Shown here: one piece after another, positions 1 to 8,700 of the stretch
Layout of the letters: every line of letters starts with the position of its first letter
How positions within the stretch are numbered: position 1 is the first letter of the stretch
Notes under the pieces: model-generated
The model's input: the letters and a program-made list of their open reading frames with translations, nothing else
What the model was told of the DNA's origin: nothing
The model's database searches: none
Translations under genes and position numbers: made by a program
DNA from: Chitinophagaceae bacterium
Lineage (GTDB): Bacteria > Bacteroidota > Bacteroidia > Chitinophagales > Chitinophagaceae
Direction: 5' to 3'
DNA length: 47,069 nucleotides
Assembly (NCBI GenBank): GCA_025449935.1
Contig: JANWIJ010000005.1
Span: 1-47,069 of the forward strand

Positions 1-288
1 AGCACTGTTTTGTTATTGAACAGCAAAGCCGGGTTCGAGATTGTAAACATCCAGCCAAACCCTGTCACTAATTCGGCCATTCTGAACATCAGCGTGGCAG
101 TAAGACAGGAACTGGTAATATTTATAACCGATAATAAAGGGAGCCGCGTGATGCAAAGAAATATTCAAACTGCTCCCGGGACCAACCAGGAAGAGTTGAA
201 TTTATCAGCCTTATCATCCGGCACCTATATCCTTTCCGTAGTCGCCTCAACCGGCGAGCAGAAAGTGATTCGTTTTGTTAAGCAATAG
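1..288 (+). CDS. C-terminal fragment of a T9SS-sorted secreted protein
   Basis: The reading frame is open from the first base, so the gene begins outside the window and only about 95 C-terminal residues are visible. They form a type A T9SS sorting domain: a PNP motif after a short linker, a strand rich in I/V/L, a DNKGSRV turn, an LSSGTYILSV strand and a final VIRFVKQ. In this family the domain directs export through the outer membrane by the type IX system and is then cleaved or used for anchoring. The cargo domain is not visible, so its function cannot be stated. A strong terminator follows at once. Confidence 0.85.
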   Translation, partial: STVLLLNSKAGFEIVNIQPNPVTNSAILNISVAVRQELVIFITDNKGSRVMQRNIQTAPGTNQEELNLSALSSGTYILSVVASTGEQKVIRFVKQ

Positions 289-310
289 TTACTTAAGACT
301 TATTCCTGAT

Positions 311-345
311 AAAAGAAGCTGTTTATTTTAAACAGCTTCTTTTTT
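311..345 (+). terminator. Rho-independent terminator after the T9SS fragment
   Basis: A near-perfect AT-rich hairpin with a core of GAAGCTGTTT pairing with AAACAGCTTC around a short loop, followed directly by a T run. It separates the T9SS gene from nusB. Confidence 0.85.
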
Positions 346-367
346 AATGCCCTTTTTGAAATTAACT

Positions 368-376
368 TATCTTCGC
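368..376 (+). promoter_or_regulatory. Candidate -7 element for nusB
   Basis: TATCTTCGC differs at one base from the Bacteroidota -7 consensus TAnnTTTG and carries the trailing C seen in most promoters of this window. It ends 22 nt before the nusB ATG, just past a terminator. No convincing -33 TTG is visible. Confidence 0.4.
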
Positions 377-398
377 ACCCTCACACAGTTCTTACGTA

Positions 399-1325
399 AT
401 GATCAGCAGAAGAAATATCCGGGTGAAAGTGATGCAGACCATTTATACAGCGGCCACACTGGAGACAGACGTTAAACCCGCCCAGGCTGAAAAAATACTG
501 CAACAACACTTTGACGAGACCCGTTCCCTGCTTATTTATATGACCTGGTTCCTGACAGAAGTAACCCGGTACGCAGAAGCCCATTCGCACCACAAGGCTT
601 CCAAACATTTACCCACCACCGCAGACCTGAATGTCAATACCAAGATCGCCGGGAACGAATTATTATGGAAGCTCCTGGAAGATCCCGCCTTCAAAGAACA
701 ACTGGCGATTGAAAAACCGGAATTGAAAGCGGATAAGGAACTGATCCGGAAAACCTATATCCAATTATCAGAAACCCCGGAATACAAGGCCTACATCAGT
801 AACAATTCAAGGGAAAAAACAGAAGAAAAAAAGATCATCGAGTTTATCCTGAATGACCTGATGCTTGCCAACGATGTTTTTGTGAGCCATATCGAAGAAA
901 ATTTTACCAACTGGGATGATGATGGCGAGATGGTGGTACAATTACTGGCGGGTTACCTGCAAAAACCCGGCAGTTATAACTTCAAAGAGCTGATGAGTAA
1001 GGATAAGGAAATTTTTGCCAGGACACTGCTCCAAACGGTGCTGGAAAAAAATGAACACCTGCAGACCCTGATCATCCCCAAACTAAAAAACTGGGACCCC
1101 GAGCGGATTGCCCTCCTGGACATGATCATGATGAAAATGGGAGTCGCCGAATTCCTGTATTTTGAAACGATACCGCCCAAAGTAACTATCAATGAATATA
1201 TTGACCTGGCCAAAGATTACAGCACCCAGCAAAGCGGCCAGTTCGTCAATGGTATCCTGGACAATATACATAAGGAGCTTGTCCAGCAGGGTAAAATGCA
1301 AAAAGTGGACTATAAAAAGGCCTGA
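399..1325 (+). CDS. nusB: Transcription antitermination factor NusB
   Basis: NusB binds boxA RNA with NusE (S10) and supports rRNA antitermination. The protein has 308 residues, about twice the length of E. coli NusB, as is usual in Bacteroidota, where an N-terminal extension precedes the NusB fold. The start ISRRNIRVKVMQTIY is the classical first-helix signature. The C-terminal part, roughly residues 180-300, holds the all-helical NusB domain, with WDPERIALLDMIMMKMGVAE and FVNGILDNI. It is the first gene of a same-strand run with the DUF1573 lipoprotein gene, yajC and coaE, an order common in Bacteroidota. Confidence 0.95.
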   Translation: MISRRNIRVKVMQTIYTAATLETDVKPAQAEKILQQHFDETRSLLIYMTWFLTEVTRYAEAHSHHKASKHLPTTADLNVNTKIAGNELLWKLLEDPAFKEQLAIEKPELKADKELIRKTYIQLSETPEYKAYISNNSREKTEEKKIIEFILNDLMLANDVFVSHIEENFTNWDDDGEMVVQLLAGYLQKPGSYNFKELMSKDKEIFARTLLQTVLEKNEHLQTLIIPKLKNWDPERIALLDMIMMKMGVAEFLYFETIPPKVTINEYIDLAKDYSTQQSGQFVNGILDNIHKELVQQGKMQKVDYKKA

Positions 1326-1347
1326 GGGGTGGCTCATGGCTTTTCTC

Positions 1348-1356
1348 TACATTTGC
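1348..1356 (+). promoter_or_regulatory. Internal promoter -7 element before the DUF1573 gene
   Basis: TACATTTGC matches TAnnTTTG exactly, with the trailing C. It lies 22 nt after the nusB stop and 42 nt before the next ATG. It suggests that the DUF1573-yajC-coaE part can be transcribed independently of nusB. No clear TTG lies at the -33 spacing. Confidence 0.5.
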
Positions 1357-1398
1357 AATCCCGGTTAATACCCTTAATTAAATAAAAACGAATAATAA

Positions 1399-1839
1399 AT
1401 GAAAAAGATACTGATCATGCTGGCGGCTGTACTGCTGATTGTTGCCTGTAAGAGTAATGATAAGAAAGCGGTAGCTGCTCCCCTGACCAAGGAAGAAAAG
1501 GAAAAAGCCAAAACTGATTCGGCGAATTTCACCACGATTGAATGGATTGACGCCCCCTCCAAGAACCTGGGCACACTAAAAAAAGACCAGGAGATCGAGA
1601 TCACTTACCGGTTCAAAAATTCAGGGGATAAAATGCTGATCATCGAAGACGTGACAGCGGGCTGCGGCTGTACGATCCCCGAAAAACCACAGCAGCCTTT
1701 TGCACCGGGTGAAGAAGGCCTGATCAAAGCCAAATTCAACGGAAGCGGGAATGGCAGCATTACCAAACAGATAACGGTCATCGCCAATACCCTGCCTAAA
1801 AAGGATCATGTGCTTAGTTTCAGCGGGGAAATAAAGTAG
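1399..1839 (+). CDS. DUF1573 lipoprotein
   Basis: A 146-residue lipoprotein. The N-terminus has a basic start, a hydrophobic core and a lipobox-like LLIVAC with Cys17 as the lipidated residue. After a short Lys-rich linker comes one DUF1573 domain, residues about 48-146. It has the typical DLGTLKK-like start (here NLGTLKKDQ), FKNSGDKMLIIEDV, the GCGCT motif, and an FAPGEEGLIKAKFN strand. The family is widespread in Bacteroidota, has an immunoglobulin-like fold and has no established reaction. It sits between nusB and yajC, a common neighbourhood for this family. Confidence 0.88.
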   Translation: MKKILIMLAAVLLIVACKSNDKKAVAAPLTKEEKEKAKTDSANFTTIEWIDAPSKNLGTLKKDQEIEITYRFKNSGDKMLIIEDVTAGCGCTIPEKPQQPFAPGEEGLIKAKFNGSGNGSITKQITVIANTLPKKDHVLSFSGEIK

Positions 1840-1884
1840 TAGCAACAGAGTCTCTAAACGATACGTTTAAACATATATATTAAC

Positions 1885-2286
1885 ATGAAATCAATTTTTT
1901 CTTACCTCAGCGGTGTTATTGTCTTACTTTATTTCTCCGGTTGTGTTCCTCCGGCTTCCGACGGCAAGGCAGGATCCTCCGGCGGAGGTATGGGGGGCTC
2001 ATTCCAGTTAATTTTTCTTGGCTTAATGATCCTGGTGTTCTGGATGTTTTTTATAAGACCCCAGGCCAAGCGGGCAAAAAATCAGAAAAAATTTATTGAA
2101 GACCTGCAGAAAGGTGATAAGATCGTAACGATCGCGGGTATTCACGCCACCATCAATAAAGTAAATGAAGACGGCACCCTGCACATTGAAGTAAGTCCGG
2201 GCAGTTACCTGAAGATTGAAAAAAGTGCTATCAGCATGGACTGGACAGCAGCCCTGAACAAACCGGCCCCGGCAGTAAAAAAATAA
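1885..2286 (+). CDS. yajC: Preprotein translocase subunit YajC
   Basis: YajC is a small inner-membrane partner of SecDF in the Sec holotranslocon. The protein has 133 residues. One membrane helix at about residues 41-60 (IFLGLMILVFWMFFIRPQAK) is followed by the family's cytosolic part: KNQKKFIEDLQKGDKIVTIAGIH-like residues in two blocks and a basic, beta-rich tail ending in the linker PAPAVKK. Unusually, a second hydrophobic segment with a lipobox-like FSGC at Cys20 precedes the normal YajC start, followed by a Gly/Ser-rich stretch. A TACGTTTA word at 1862-1869 could be a weak promoter. secDF lies 3.5 kb downstream. Confidence 0.92.
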   Translation: MKSIFSYLSGVIVLLYFSGCVPPASDGKAGSSGGGMGGSFQLIFLGLMILVFWMFFIRPQAKRAKNQKKFIEDLQKGDKIVTIAGIHATINKVNEDGTLHIEVSPGSYLKIEKSAISMDWTAALNKPAPAVKK

Positions 2287-2299
2287 AACCTTCATTCAT

Positions 2300-2348
2300 A
2301 AATTCCAAATTTCAACAGCCGGTAACTCTGCATTGAAATTTGGAATTT
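2300..2348. repeat. 16-bp inverted repeat between yajC and coaE
   Basis: Positions 2300-2315 and 2333-2348 are perfect reverse complements (16 bp, arm AAATTCCAAATTTCAA) around a 17-nt loop. The arms contain the heptamer-like words AAATTCC and AAATTTC. Only a four-T run follows, so it is a poor classical terminator. It lies in the 5' leader of coaE and could act as an attenuator or mRNA-stability element. Confidence 0.75.
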
Positions 2349-2378
2349 TCATGTTGGAAATTCTGCAAGCAATCTACT

Positions 2379-2987
2379 ATGTTGAAAATAGGGCTTACAG
2401 GCGGCATCGGCAGCGGGAAAACAACTATTGCCCGTGTATTTGAAACGTTGGGCATACCCGTGTACTATGCAGATGATGCGGCCAAAAGACTCATGAATAC
2501 CAATGACGAGTTGAAATCCCAGATCATCCACCACTTTGGCAAGGAGAGCTATACCGCCGGGGGACTTGACAGGAAATACCTGGCCTCTATTGTATTCAGC
2601 CACAAAGAAAAACTGGAGCTGCTTAATTCCCTTACTCACCCGGTTACTATACAAGATGCCCAGCAATGGATGAATCAGCAGGCGGCGCCCTATGTCATCA
2701 GGGAAGCGGCATTGTTATTTGAGAGTGGTGCTGCCGAAAAACTGGATTATGTAATTGGCGTCTATGCGCCCCAGCATATCCGTGTAAAGAGAGTGATGGA
2801 CCGCGATGGGGTATCAGTAAATGATGTGATGAAACGAATCAGCAGGCAGATCGATGAAGAAATGAAAATGAAGCTGTGTGATTTTGTCATCACCAACAAT
2901 GAACAAAAACTGGTCCTTCCCCAGGTACTGGCCCTGCATGAAAAATTTACCGGCGGTACTGTTTCCACACCGACCGCCGCAACTTAG
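2379..2987 (+). CDS. coaE: Dephospho-CoA kinase CoaE
   Basis: CoaE catalyses the last step of coenzyme A synthesis, ATP-dependent phosphorylation of the 3'-hydroxyl of dephospho-CoA. The protein has 202 residues, the usual length. The P-loop GGIGSGKTT lies at residues 8-16, the YYADDAAKRLM segment at about 30-40 matches the dephospho-CoA site, and REAALLFESG is the lid region. I chose the ATG at 2379 because the longer frame starts with TTG inside the inverted repeat, and the P-loop then sits at the normal distance from the N-terminus. It converges with the aminotransferase gene, leaving 2 nt between the stop codons. Confidence 0.95.
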   Translation: MLKIGLTGGIGSGKTTIARVFETLGIPVYYADDAAKRLMNTNDELKSQIIHHFGKESYTAGGLDRKYLASIVFSHKEKLELLNSLTHPVTIQDAQQWMNQQAAPYVIREAALLFESGAAEKLDYVIGVYAPQHIRVKRVMDRDGVSVNDVMKRISRQIDEEMKMKLCDFVITNNEQKLVLPQVLALHEKFTGGTVSTPTAAT

Positions 2988-2989
2988 GA

Positions 2990-4180
2990 TCAGTGAAGCC
3001 GTTGTAAGGCTTCCTTTATTCTTTTCCAGCCTTCTACTATTTTTTCCATGCTGTTGGCAAAAGAAAAACGAACGCACCTGGGTTCGCCAAATGCATCTCC
3101 CATTACGGAAGACACATGTGCTTTGTTCAACAGGTACATGCAGAAATCCCCGGCGTTGGCAATGACCGATTCGCCGTCCGTTTTACCAAAATAGGCACTG
3201 ACGTCGGGAAAAACATAAAACGCACCATCGGGTTTGCTGCAATGGATACCCGGTATTTCTTTTACCAATTCGAGCACTCTCGTTCTTCGCCTGGCAAACT
3301 CTTTTGTCATTTCAATGGATGGCCGTAGATCGGTGGTCAGTGCGGTCACCGCTGCTTTCTGGGAAATGGAATTGGCGCCGCTGGTAAATTGTCCCTGCAC
3401 TTTCTCACAAGCTTTTGCAATTTCAGTATTGGCAGCAATATAACCCAGCCGCCATCCCGTCATCGCGAAGCCTTTGCTTAACCCGTTCACGATGATGACC
3501 CTTTCCCGGATCTCATCAAACTGTGCAATACTTTCGTGGGGCCCCACGAAATTGATGTACTCGTAAATCTCGTCGGATAAAATAAAGATACCCGTATGTT
3601 TCTTAAAAACACCGGCCAGTGATCGCAACTCTTCTTTGCTGTACACCGCGCCGCTGGGATTGCAGGGAGAAGAAAAAAGAAAAAGTTTAGTGCGGGAAGT
3701 AATGGCGGATTCAAGTTGCTCCGCTGTGATTTTAAATCCCTGCTCCACCGTACTGGGAATTTCCACTACTTTCCCTTTCGCAATCTTTACCAATTCGCTG
3801 TAAGTAACCCAATAAGGCGTAGGGATGATCACTTCATCCCCTTCATCCACCAGCGCAAGAACAGCATTCGCCAGGCTTTGTTTTGCCCCGGTCGAGACAA
3901 CGATATTCCCGGGTTGATAATCCAGGTTATTATCCCTTTTGAACTTCGTGCATACTGCTTCCCTCAGGTCGGGAAAACCGGGCACGGGTGTATAATGACT
4001 CCAGTTATCGTGAATGGCTTTGATGGCTGCTTCTTTGATATGCTGCGGTGTGTCAAAATCAGGTTCACCCAGGCTCAGGTCAATCACATCAACTCCCCGG
4101 GACCTGAGTTCACGCCCAAGTTTGGCCATCTTTAGTGTCTCAGGCTCATTAAATCGCTGCAAGAAAGAAGATAGCTGCAT
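2990..4180 (-). CDS. PLP-dependent class I/II aminotransferase (aspartate aminotransferase-like)
   Basis: A fold-type I aminotransferase of about 396 residues. Visible signatures are the SLGEPDFDTP N-terminal segment, STGAKQSLANA (cofactor phosphate region), PCNPSGAVYS, SDEIYE (Asp pairing with the pyridine nitrogen), and GLSKGFAMTGWRLGY with the Schiff-base Lys at about residue 237. The substrate is probably aspartate or another amino acid with 2-oxoglutarate, but it cannot be fixed from sequence. I use the ATG at 4180. The ATG at 4213 lies only about 7 nt past a promoter-like TATCTTCG and would add an unconserved N-terminus. Confidence 0.9.
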   Translation of the reverse strand: MQLSSFLQRFNEPETLKMAKLGRELRSRGVDVIDLSLGEPDFDTPQHIKEAAIKAIHDNWSHYTPVPGFPDLREAVCTKFKRDNNLDYQPGNIVVSTGAKQSLANAVLALVDEGDEVIIPTPYWVTYSELVKIAKGKVVEIPSTVEQGFKITAEQLESAITSRTKLFLFSSPCNPSGAVYSKEELRSLAGVFKKHTGIFILSDEIYEYINFVGPHESIAQFDEIRERVIIVNGLSKGFAMTGWRLGYIAANTEIAKACEKVQGQFTSGANSISQKAAVTALTTDLRPSIEMTKEFARRRTRVLELVKEIPGIHCSKPDGAFYVFPDVSAYFGKTDGESVIANAGDFCMYLLNKAHVSSVMGDAFGEPRCVRFSFANSMEKIVEGWKRIKEALQRLH

Positions 4181-4219
4181 CACAGTTGGTTTAATCTTTA
4201 AGTATAAAAGCATGTAAAA

Positions 4220-4227
4220 CGAAGATA
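4220..4227 (-). promoter_or_regulatory. Candidate -7 element for the aminotransferase gene
   Basis: On the minus strand this reads TATCTTCG, one base off TAnnTTTG. Transcription would start near 4213, supporting the downstream ATG at 4180 as the true start. Confidence 0.45.
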
Positions 4228-4243
4228 GTGGTTTATGTTTTTT

Positions 4244-5569
4244 TTATTGGGTGTAATCATACCGGAACGAAGAAAGGTCAGCCGCATATTTATGTTCCCG
4301 CTGCAATTCATAATCGTACAGTACCCGCCCGAGGTTTTTTAAAAAAGGATACCCGGTTGCCGCGTAGTCGTACCGGTCATCGTTAAAAATGCCATCACTG
4401 TTACAATATATAACTGCACTGAGCATGAATTCGATATTGTTTTTATAGTCGGCAATATAACAGGCGTCAATCAAAAAGCCGTAAGCGGTTCCAATTTTAT
4501 TAAATATCCGGATATTGTTTTCCGGTGTGGTTTTCTCCGTCCCGTAAAAAATCATTTTTGCATAATTATCCCAGTAATCAGGTAGTGTGTAAACAGGCGA
4601 CACCGATTCGCCCGGAACCATGGACATGTAGCGACGTAAAAAATCGTAATCCGCTTTTGTAAGGTTGAACTGCTGTTCTTTTGGAACCGCGTCGGGGAAC
4701 ATAATACTCCTGACTATATTATGAAGATCGGGCAAGGCCAGGCGATTCTTCATGGAAAAATCAAACGGTTCCTTTACCAGCTCTGACCCCCGCATATAAC
4801 CCTTCCCCATTTTTGTATTCCTGCGTGCATAAAGCAACGCACTTTTTTTGCCGGGACTTTCGTAAACGATTTTACCTGCTGTATCTAAAAAGGTGACAGG
4901 ATTCGTATGCCGGTTCTCTTCTTCTGTCAGGCTGATACTTAAGCGGTGAATGATTTCCACATCCACATAACCCATGCTGTGAAGTGTATGGTTAATATAT
5001 TCCTGTCCTAAAAATTCATACAACCTGTTGAAAGCATCATTATCACTCACCAGCAGAATTTTCTTAATATAATTTGCGATGGTCGGTCTCCCGTCTGCTG
5101 AAGAAGGATCATTGCAAACTTCGGTTTGGCTCTCCTCCCCGCTGCCCGTAATCATCGTGCTGTTCATGTCCAGGCCCCGGATCTTCAGTTCGTTTAATTT
5201 TTGGAGCGCCAATATGGCCACCGGCAATTTCACGGTGGAGGCCGGGTAGTAATAATTACCCGGGTCCAGGTTCCAATAATGGTCGGTAAACATGGGCTTG
5301 CCTTTTTTTGCCCTGTCTATCTGTGTATATATGATCTGAACATTTAATTCTTCCTTCCTTTCAAGGATTGAACTAAAAAATTGAGGATATTTCGCTAACA
5401 GGCTGGACATGAAAGTGTCAGCACTATTTATTTTGGTGAAAGCAGGGACTTTCTGTTGTTGCATAAGCAGGCGGTGGAAGTCAGTCGGCTTGTTTTCCCG
5501 GGGAACAAAACCAAACCCGGAAAACAGGATTAATAAACCCGGAAAAATGGTTTTGGCAAAGGCAGTCAT
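4244..5569 (-). CDS. Class A beta-lactamase-like serine hydrolase
   Basis: An exported protein of about 441 residues with an N-terminal hydrophobic segment (TIFPGLLILFSGFGF). The penicillin-binding fold motifs are present: YPASTVKLPVA with Ser111-x-x-Lys114, SDN at about 175-177 (LLVSDNDAFN), and a KTG-like KIGT near residue 360. It is much longer than classical class A beta-lactamases (about 290 residues) and belongs to the broad beta-lactamase 2 group, so peptidoglycan or another ester/amide substrate is as likely as an antibiotic. Two ATGs exist. A TATCTTTG ends 1 nt before the ATG at 5575, so transcription would start near 5570 and favour the ATG at 5569. Confidence 0.8.
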   Translation of the reverse strand: MTAFAKTIFPGLLILFSGFGFVPRENKPTDFHRLLMQQQKVPAFTKINSADTFMSSLLAKYPQFFSSILERKEELNVQIIYTQIDRAKKGKPMFTDHYWNLDPGNYYYPASTVKLPVAILALQKLNELKIRGLDMNSTMITGSGEESQTEVCNDPSSADGRPTIANYIKKILLVSDNDAFNRLYEFLGQEYINHTLHSMGYVDVEIIHRLSISLTEEENRHTNPVTFLDTAGKIVYESPGKKSALLYARRNTKMGKGYMRGSELVKEPFDFSMKNRLALPDLHNIVRSIMFPDAVPKEQQFNLTKADYDFLRRYMSMVPGESVSPVYTLPDYWDNYAKMIFYGTEKTTPENNIRIFNKIGTAYGFLIDACYIADYKNNIEFMLSAVIYCNSDGIFNDDRYDYAATGYPFLKNLGRVLYDYELQREHKYAADLSSFRYDYTQ

Positions 5570-5576
5570 AGCCATT

Positions 5577-5584
5577 CAAAGATA
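5577..5584 (-). promoter_or_regulatory. -7 element for the serine hydrolase gene
   Basis: On the minus strand this reads TATCTTTG, a perfect TAnnTTTG. It ends 7 nt before the ATG at 5569, which implies a leaderless or nearly leaderless transcript. No TTG is seen at -33. Confidence 0.6.
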
Positions 5585-5638
5585 CAGGTTGCCGCCAGTT
5601 AAGTTTTTAAAAATCAACCTCCAACAACCCTTTTTTAG

Positions 5639-5671
5639 TTGGCCCGAATTAATCTGAAACTGCTATCTTTG
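5639..5671 (+). promoter_or_regulatory. secDF promoter (TTG - 22 nt - TATCTTTG)
   Basis: TTG at 5639-5641 and TATCTTTG at 5664-5671, followed by C, match the Bacteroidota -33/-7 consensus with a 22-nt spacer. The expected start near 5676 gives a leader of about 75 nt, unusually long for this window. Confidence 0.7.
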
Positions 5672-5723
5672 CCGTCCTTAAAATTCGTCTAAAGTCCTGC
5701 TCCTGCTTTATTGTAAAGGACCC

Positions 5724-5744
5724 ATGATTAAAAATGTAAACTGA
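5724..5744 (+). other. Possible six-codon leader ORF upstream of secDF
   Basis: ATG, five further codons (peptide MIKNVN) and TGA end 7 nt before the secDF ATG. An AAAGGA at 5715-5720 precedes this ATG by 3 nt, while secDF itself has no visible Shine-Dalgarno. Expression is unproven and the peptide may be chance. Confidence 0.25.
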
Positions 5745-5751
5745 TCAACGT

Positions 5752-8700
5752 ATGCAACTGAAAGGTTTGGTTCGCTTTTTCACAATCCTGCTGATTATTT
5801 ATTCTTTGTACCAATTGTCTTTTACATGGTTTGTAAGAAATCATGAAAAGAAAATGGAAGCCCGTGCCAGGAGTTTTGTTAAACAGACTTACCCGGCTGC
5901 TACGGAGAAATACCCGGGCAACAAAGATCTGCAGGCCCTTTACCAGGATAGCCTCGATAAAGCTTACGAAGAAAGGCTCAGGCGTTTGCTGGACAGCACA
6001 AAAGACGTCACTATCACCTATGGTATCAATGGTGAAATGAGTTACCAGAAAGCCAAAGAAGAAGAACTCAACCTGGGTCTTGACCTGCAGGGGGGTATGA
6101 ACGTAACGCTGGAAGTGGAAATGACCGGGTTATTGAAATCTCTTTCCAATAATTCCAAAGATCCAAACTTTCTGCAGGCAATACAGAATGCAGACAAACG
6201 CAAAGCAAACAGCGGGGATGACTTTATCACGCTTTTTATACAGGAATACAGGAAACTGGAACAAACAAGACCGCTGGCCTCACTGTTCGCCGGAGCCAGC
6301 AACAGCAAGATTGACATCAAGTCAAGTGACAGCAAGGTGGAGAGCTATATCCGCAGTGAAGCAAGAGATGCTTTTGACAGGACTTTCCGTGTATTACAAA
6401 CCCGTATTGACCAGTTTGGTGTAGCACAGCCCAATATTAATCCCAACAGGGATAAAGGCATCATCAATGTTGAACTTCCCGGTATTAAAGACAAGGAAAG
6501 GGTAAGAAAATATTTGCAAAGCACGGCCAACCTGCAATTCTGGGAAGTGTATACCTTACAGGATCAGAATTTCCTGGCAGGCCTGCAAAGAACGATTGAT
6601 GCATTTAATGCAAAATACGGCGGCGTTGCAGACACGACAAAACAAAAAGACACCACGGCCATCAGGGATACATCCAACCCTGGTGCTGCTGTCAACGATA
6701 CGACCCAATCCACTTCGCTGAAGGATTATGGGAAAAACAAATCAGCGGATACAATCAATAAGACAACTGACCCTGGCAATAACGCCACCTTAAATACTAT
6801 TGACAAGTTCGTCAGGTTTATACAACCATACCGGAATGAAAATGGACAGTATTCATTCCCCGCTGCTATTGGTACGGTTTCTATCAAGGACACGGCTGAG
6901 TTCCGGAAATACCTGGACGAATATCGTTCCAACTTCCCTTCTGATGCTGTCTGGGCCTATGGTATCCCTGAAAGAGATAAAAAAGGGAAATCCCTTAATG
7001 AAGTACCTCTTCATGCACTAAAAACGTATGGCCGTAGCCAGGCAAAACTGGAAGGTGACGCGATTTCAGATGCCCGCCAGGACTTTGACCAGTTTGGTAA
7101 GGTGGAGATCCGCATGGACATGAAGAACTTCGGTGCTACCATCTGGAAAAAAATGACGGAAGACAATGTTGGCAAACCCATTGCCATCGTTTTGGATAAC
7201 ATCGTTTATTCTGCACCTAATGTAATAAACGCCATTCCAAACGGAACGTCTACGATTTCCGGCGGGTATACCCAACAGGAAGCACAGGACCTCGCGAATA
7301 TTTTAAAGGCGGGCAAACTGCCTGCGCCGGCAAAAATTGTTCAGGAACAGCAAGTAGGACCGACACTGGGCAGAGAAGCCATTCGCGGGGGATCACTCTC
7401 CTTCATCATATCTTTTATTGTCATTTTCCTGCTGATGCTTGTATACTATAATACAAGTGGCTGGATTGCCAACATCGCCCTGATATTAAATCTACTGTTC
7501 ACGGTAGGTATCCTGGCCGGCCTGGGTGCCACCCTAACAGCGCCCGGTATCGCAGGTCTCGTTCTTACGATCGGTATGGCAGTAGATACCAACGTTGTTA
7601 TTTATGAACGCATCAAAGAAGAACTCACCAGGGGAAAAGGTTATATCCCCGCCATTAATGAAGGATATAAACGTTCATTACCACCCGTATTGGACGGGCA
7701 TATCACTACCCTGTTGACCGCAATCATCCTTTTCTATTTCGGATTAGGCCCGGTTAAGGGGTTTGCCACCACGCAGATCATCGGTATCCTGCTTTCTTTA
7801 TTCTGCGGAATATTAGTAAGCCGTTGGGTTACGGAATGGTTTACCAATAAGAAACGCCACCTGGAATATTTTACCGGTGTTTCCCGCCGGATTTTCAAGC
7901 ATGCTAAATACAAATTCATCGAATACCGTAAAGTGGCTTATATCATTTCCTTTGTAGTACTGGGACTTGGTATTGCCGCCTTCTTCAACGGGTTTGATTA
8001 TGGTGTTGAATTTAACGGAGGACGCAGTTATACAGTTCAGTTTGACAGATCGGTCAATGTAGAACAGGTAAGAGAAGATCTTACCGCAGCTTTTGATGGT
8101 GAAAACCCAATCATCAAAACAGTGGGTGATAATTCCAAGTTAGATATCACGACGGCTTACCTGATCAAAGACAGCCGCCAGGAAGCGGATTCACTGGTTG
8201 AATTAAAACTGTTGCAGGGATTGAAAAATCACCTGCCTGCCAACCTGAGTTTCGCACAATTCACCACAGACAGGTATCTACCGCAAACAAAGAAAGTGTT
8301 ACCCACCATTTCGGACGACCTGAAAGCCGGTGCCGTAAAAGCTACTTTATTTGCACTGCTGGTGATCTTCCTGTATATATTCATCCGGTTCCGTGACTGG
8401 AGATATTCACTCGGTACAATCGTGGCGTTATTCCACGACGTAATGGTGACCCTGATCGTTTTCTCTTTTGCCAGGAATATCGTGCCTTTCCCGTTGGAAA
8501 TTGACCAGCACTTTATTGCGGCCATCCTGACAGTGATCGGTTTCTCCATGAACGATACAGTAATCGTATTCGACCGTATCCGTGAAGACAGCCGGTTGAT
8601 GCCGAATGCCCCGAGAGGTGAGATCATAAACCGGGCGATCAACGAAACATTGAGCCGTACCGTTATGACTTCCTTAACCGTATTCCTCACCATCCTTATC

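Noticed and set aside
4244-5569. Calling this gene a beta-lactam resistance gene
   Set aside because: The STVK, SDN and KIGT motifs show the fold only. The protein is about 150 residues longer than resistance enzymes, so the activity is open.
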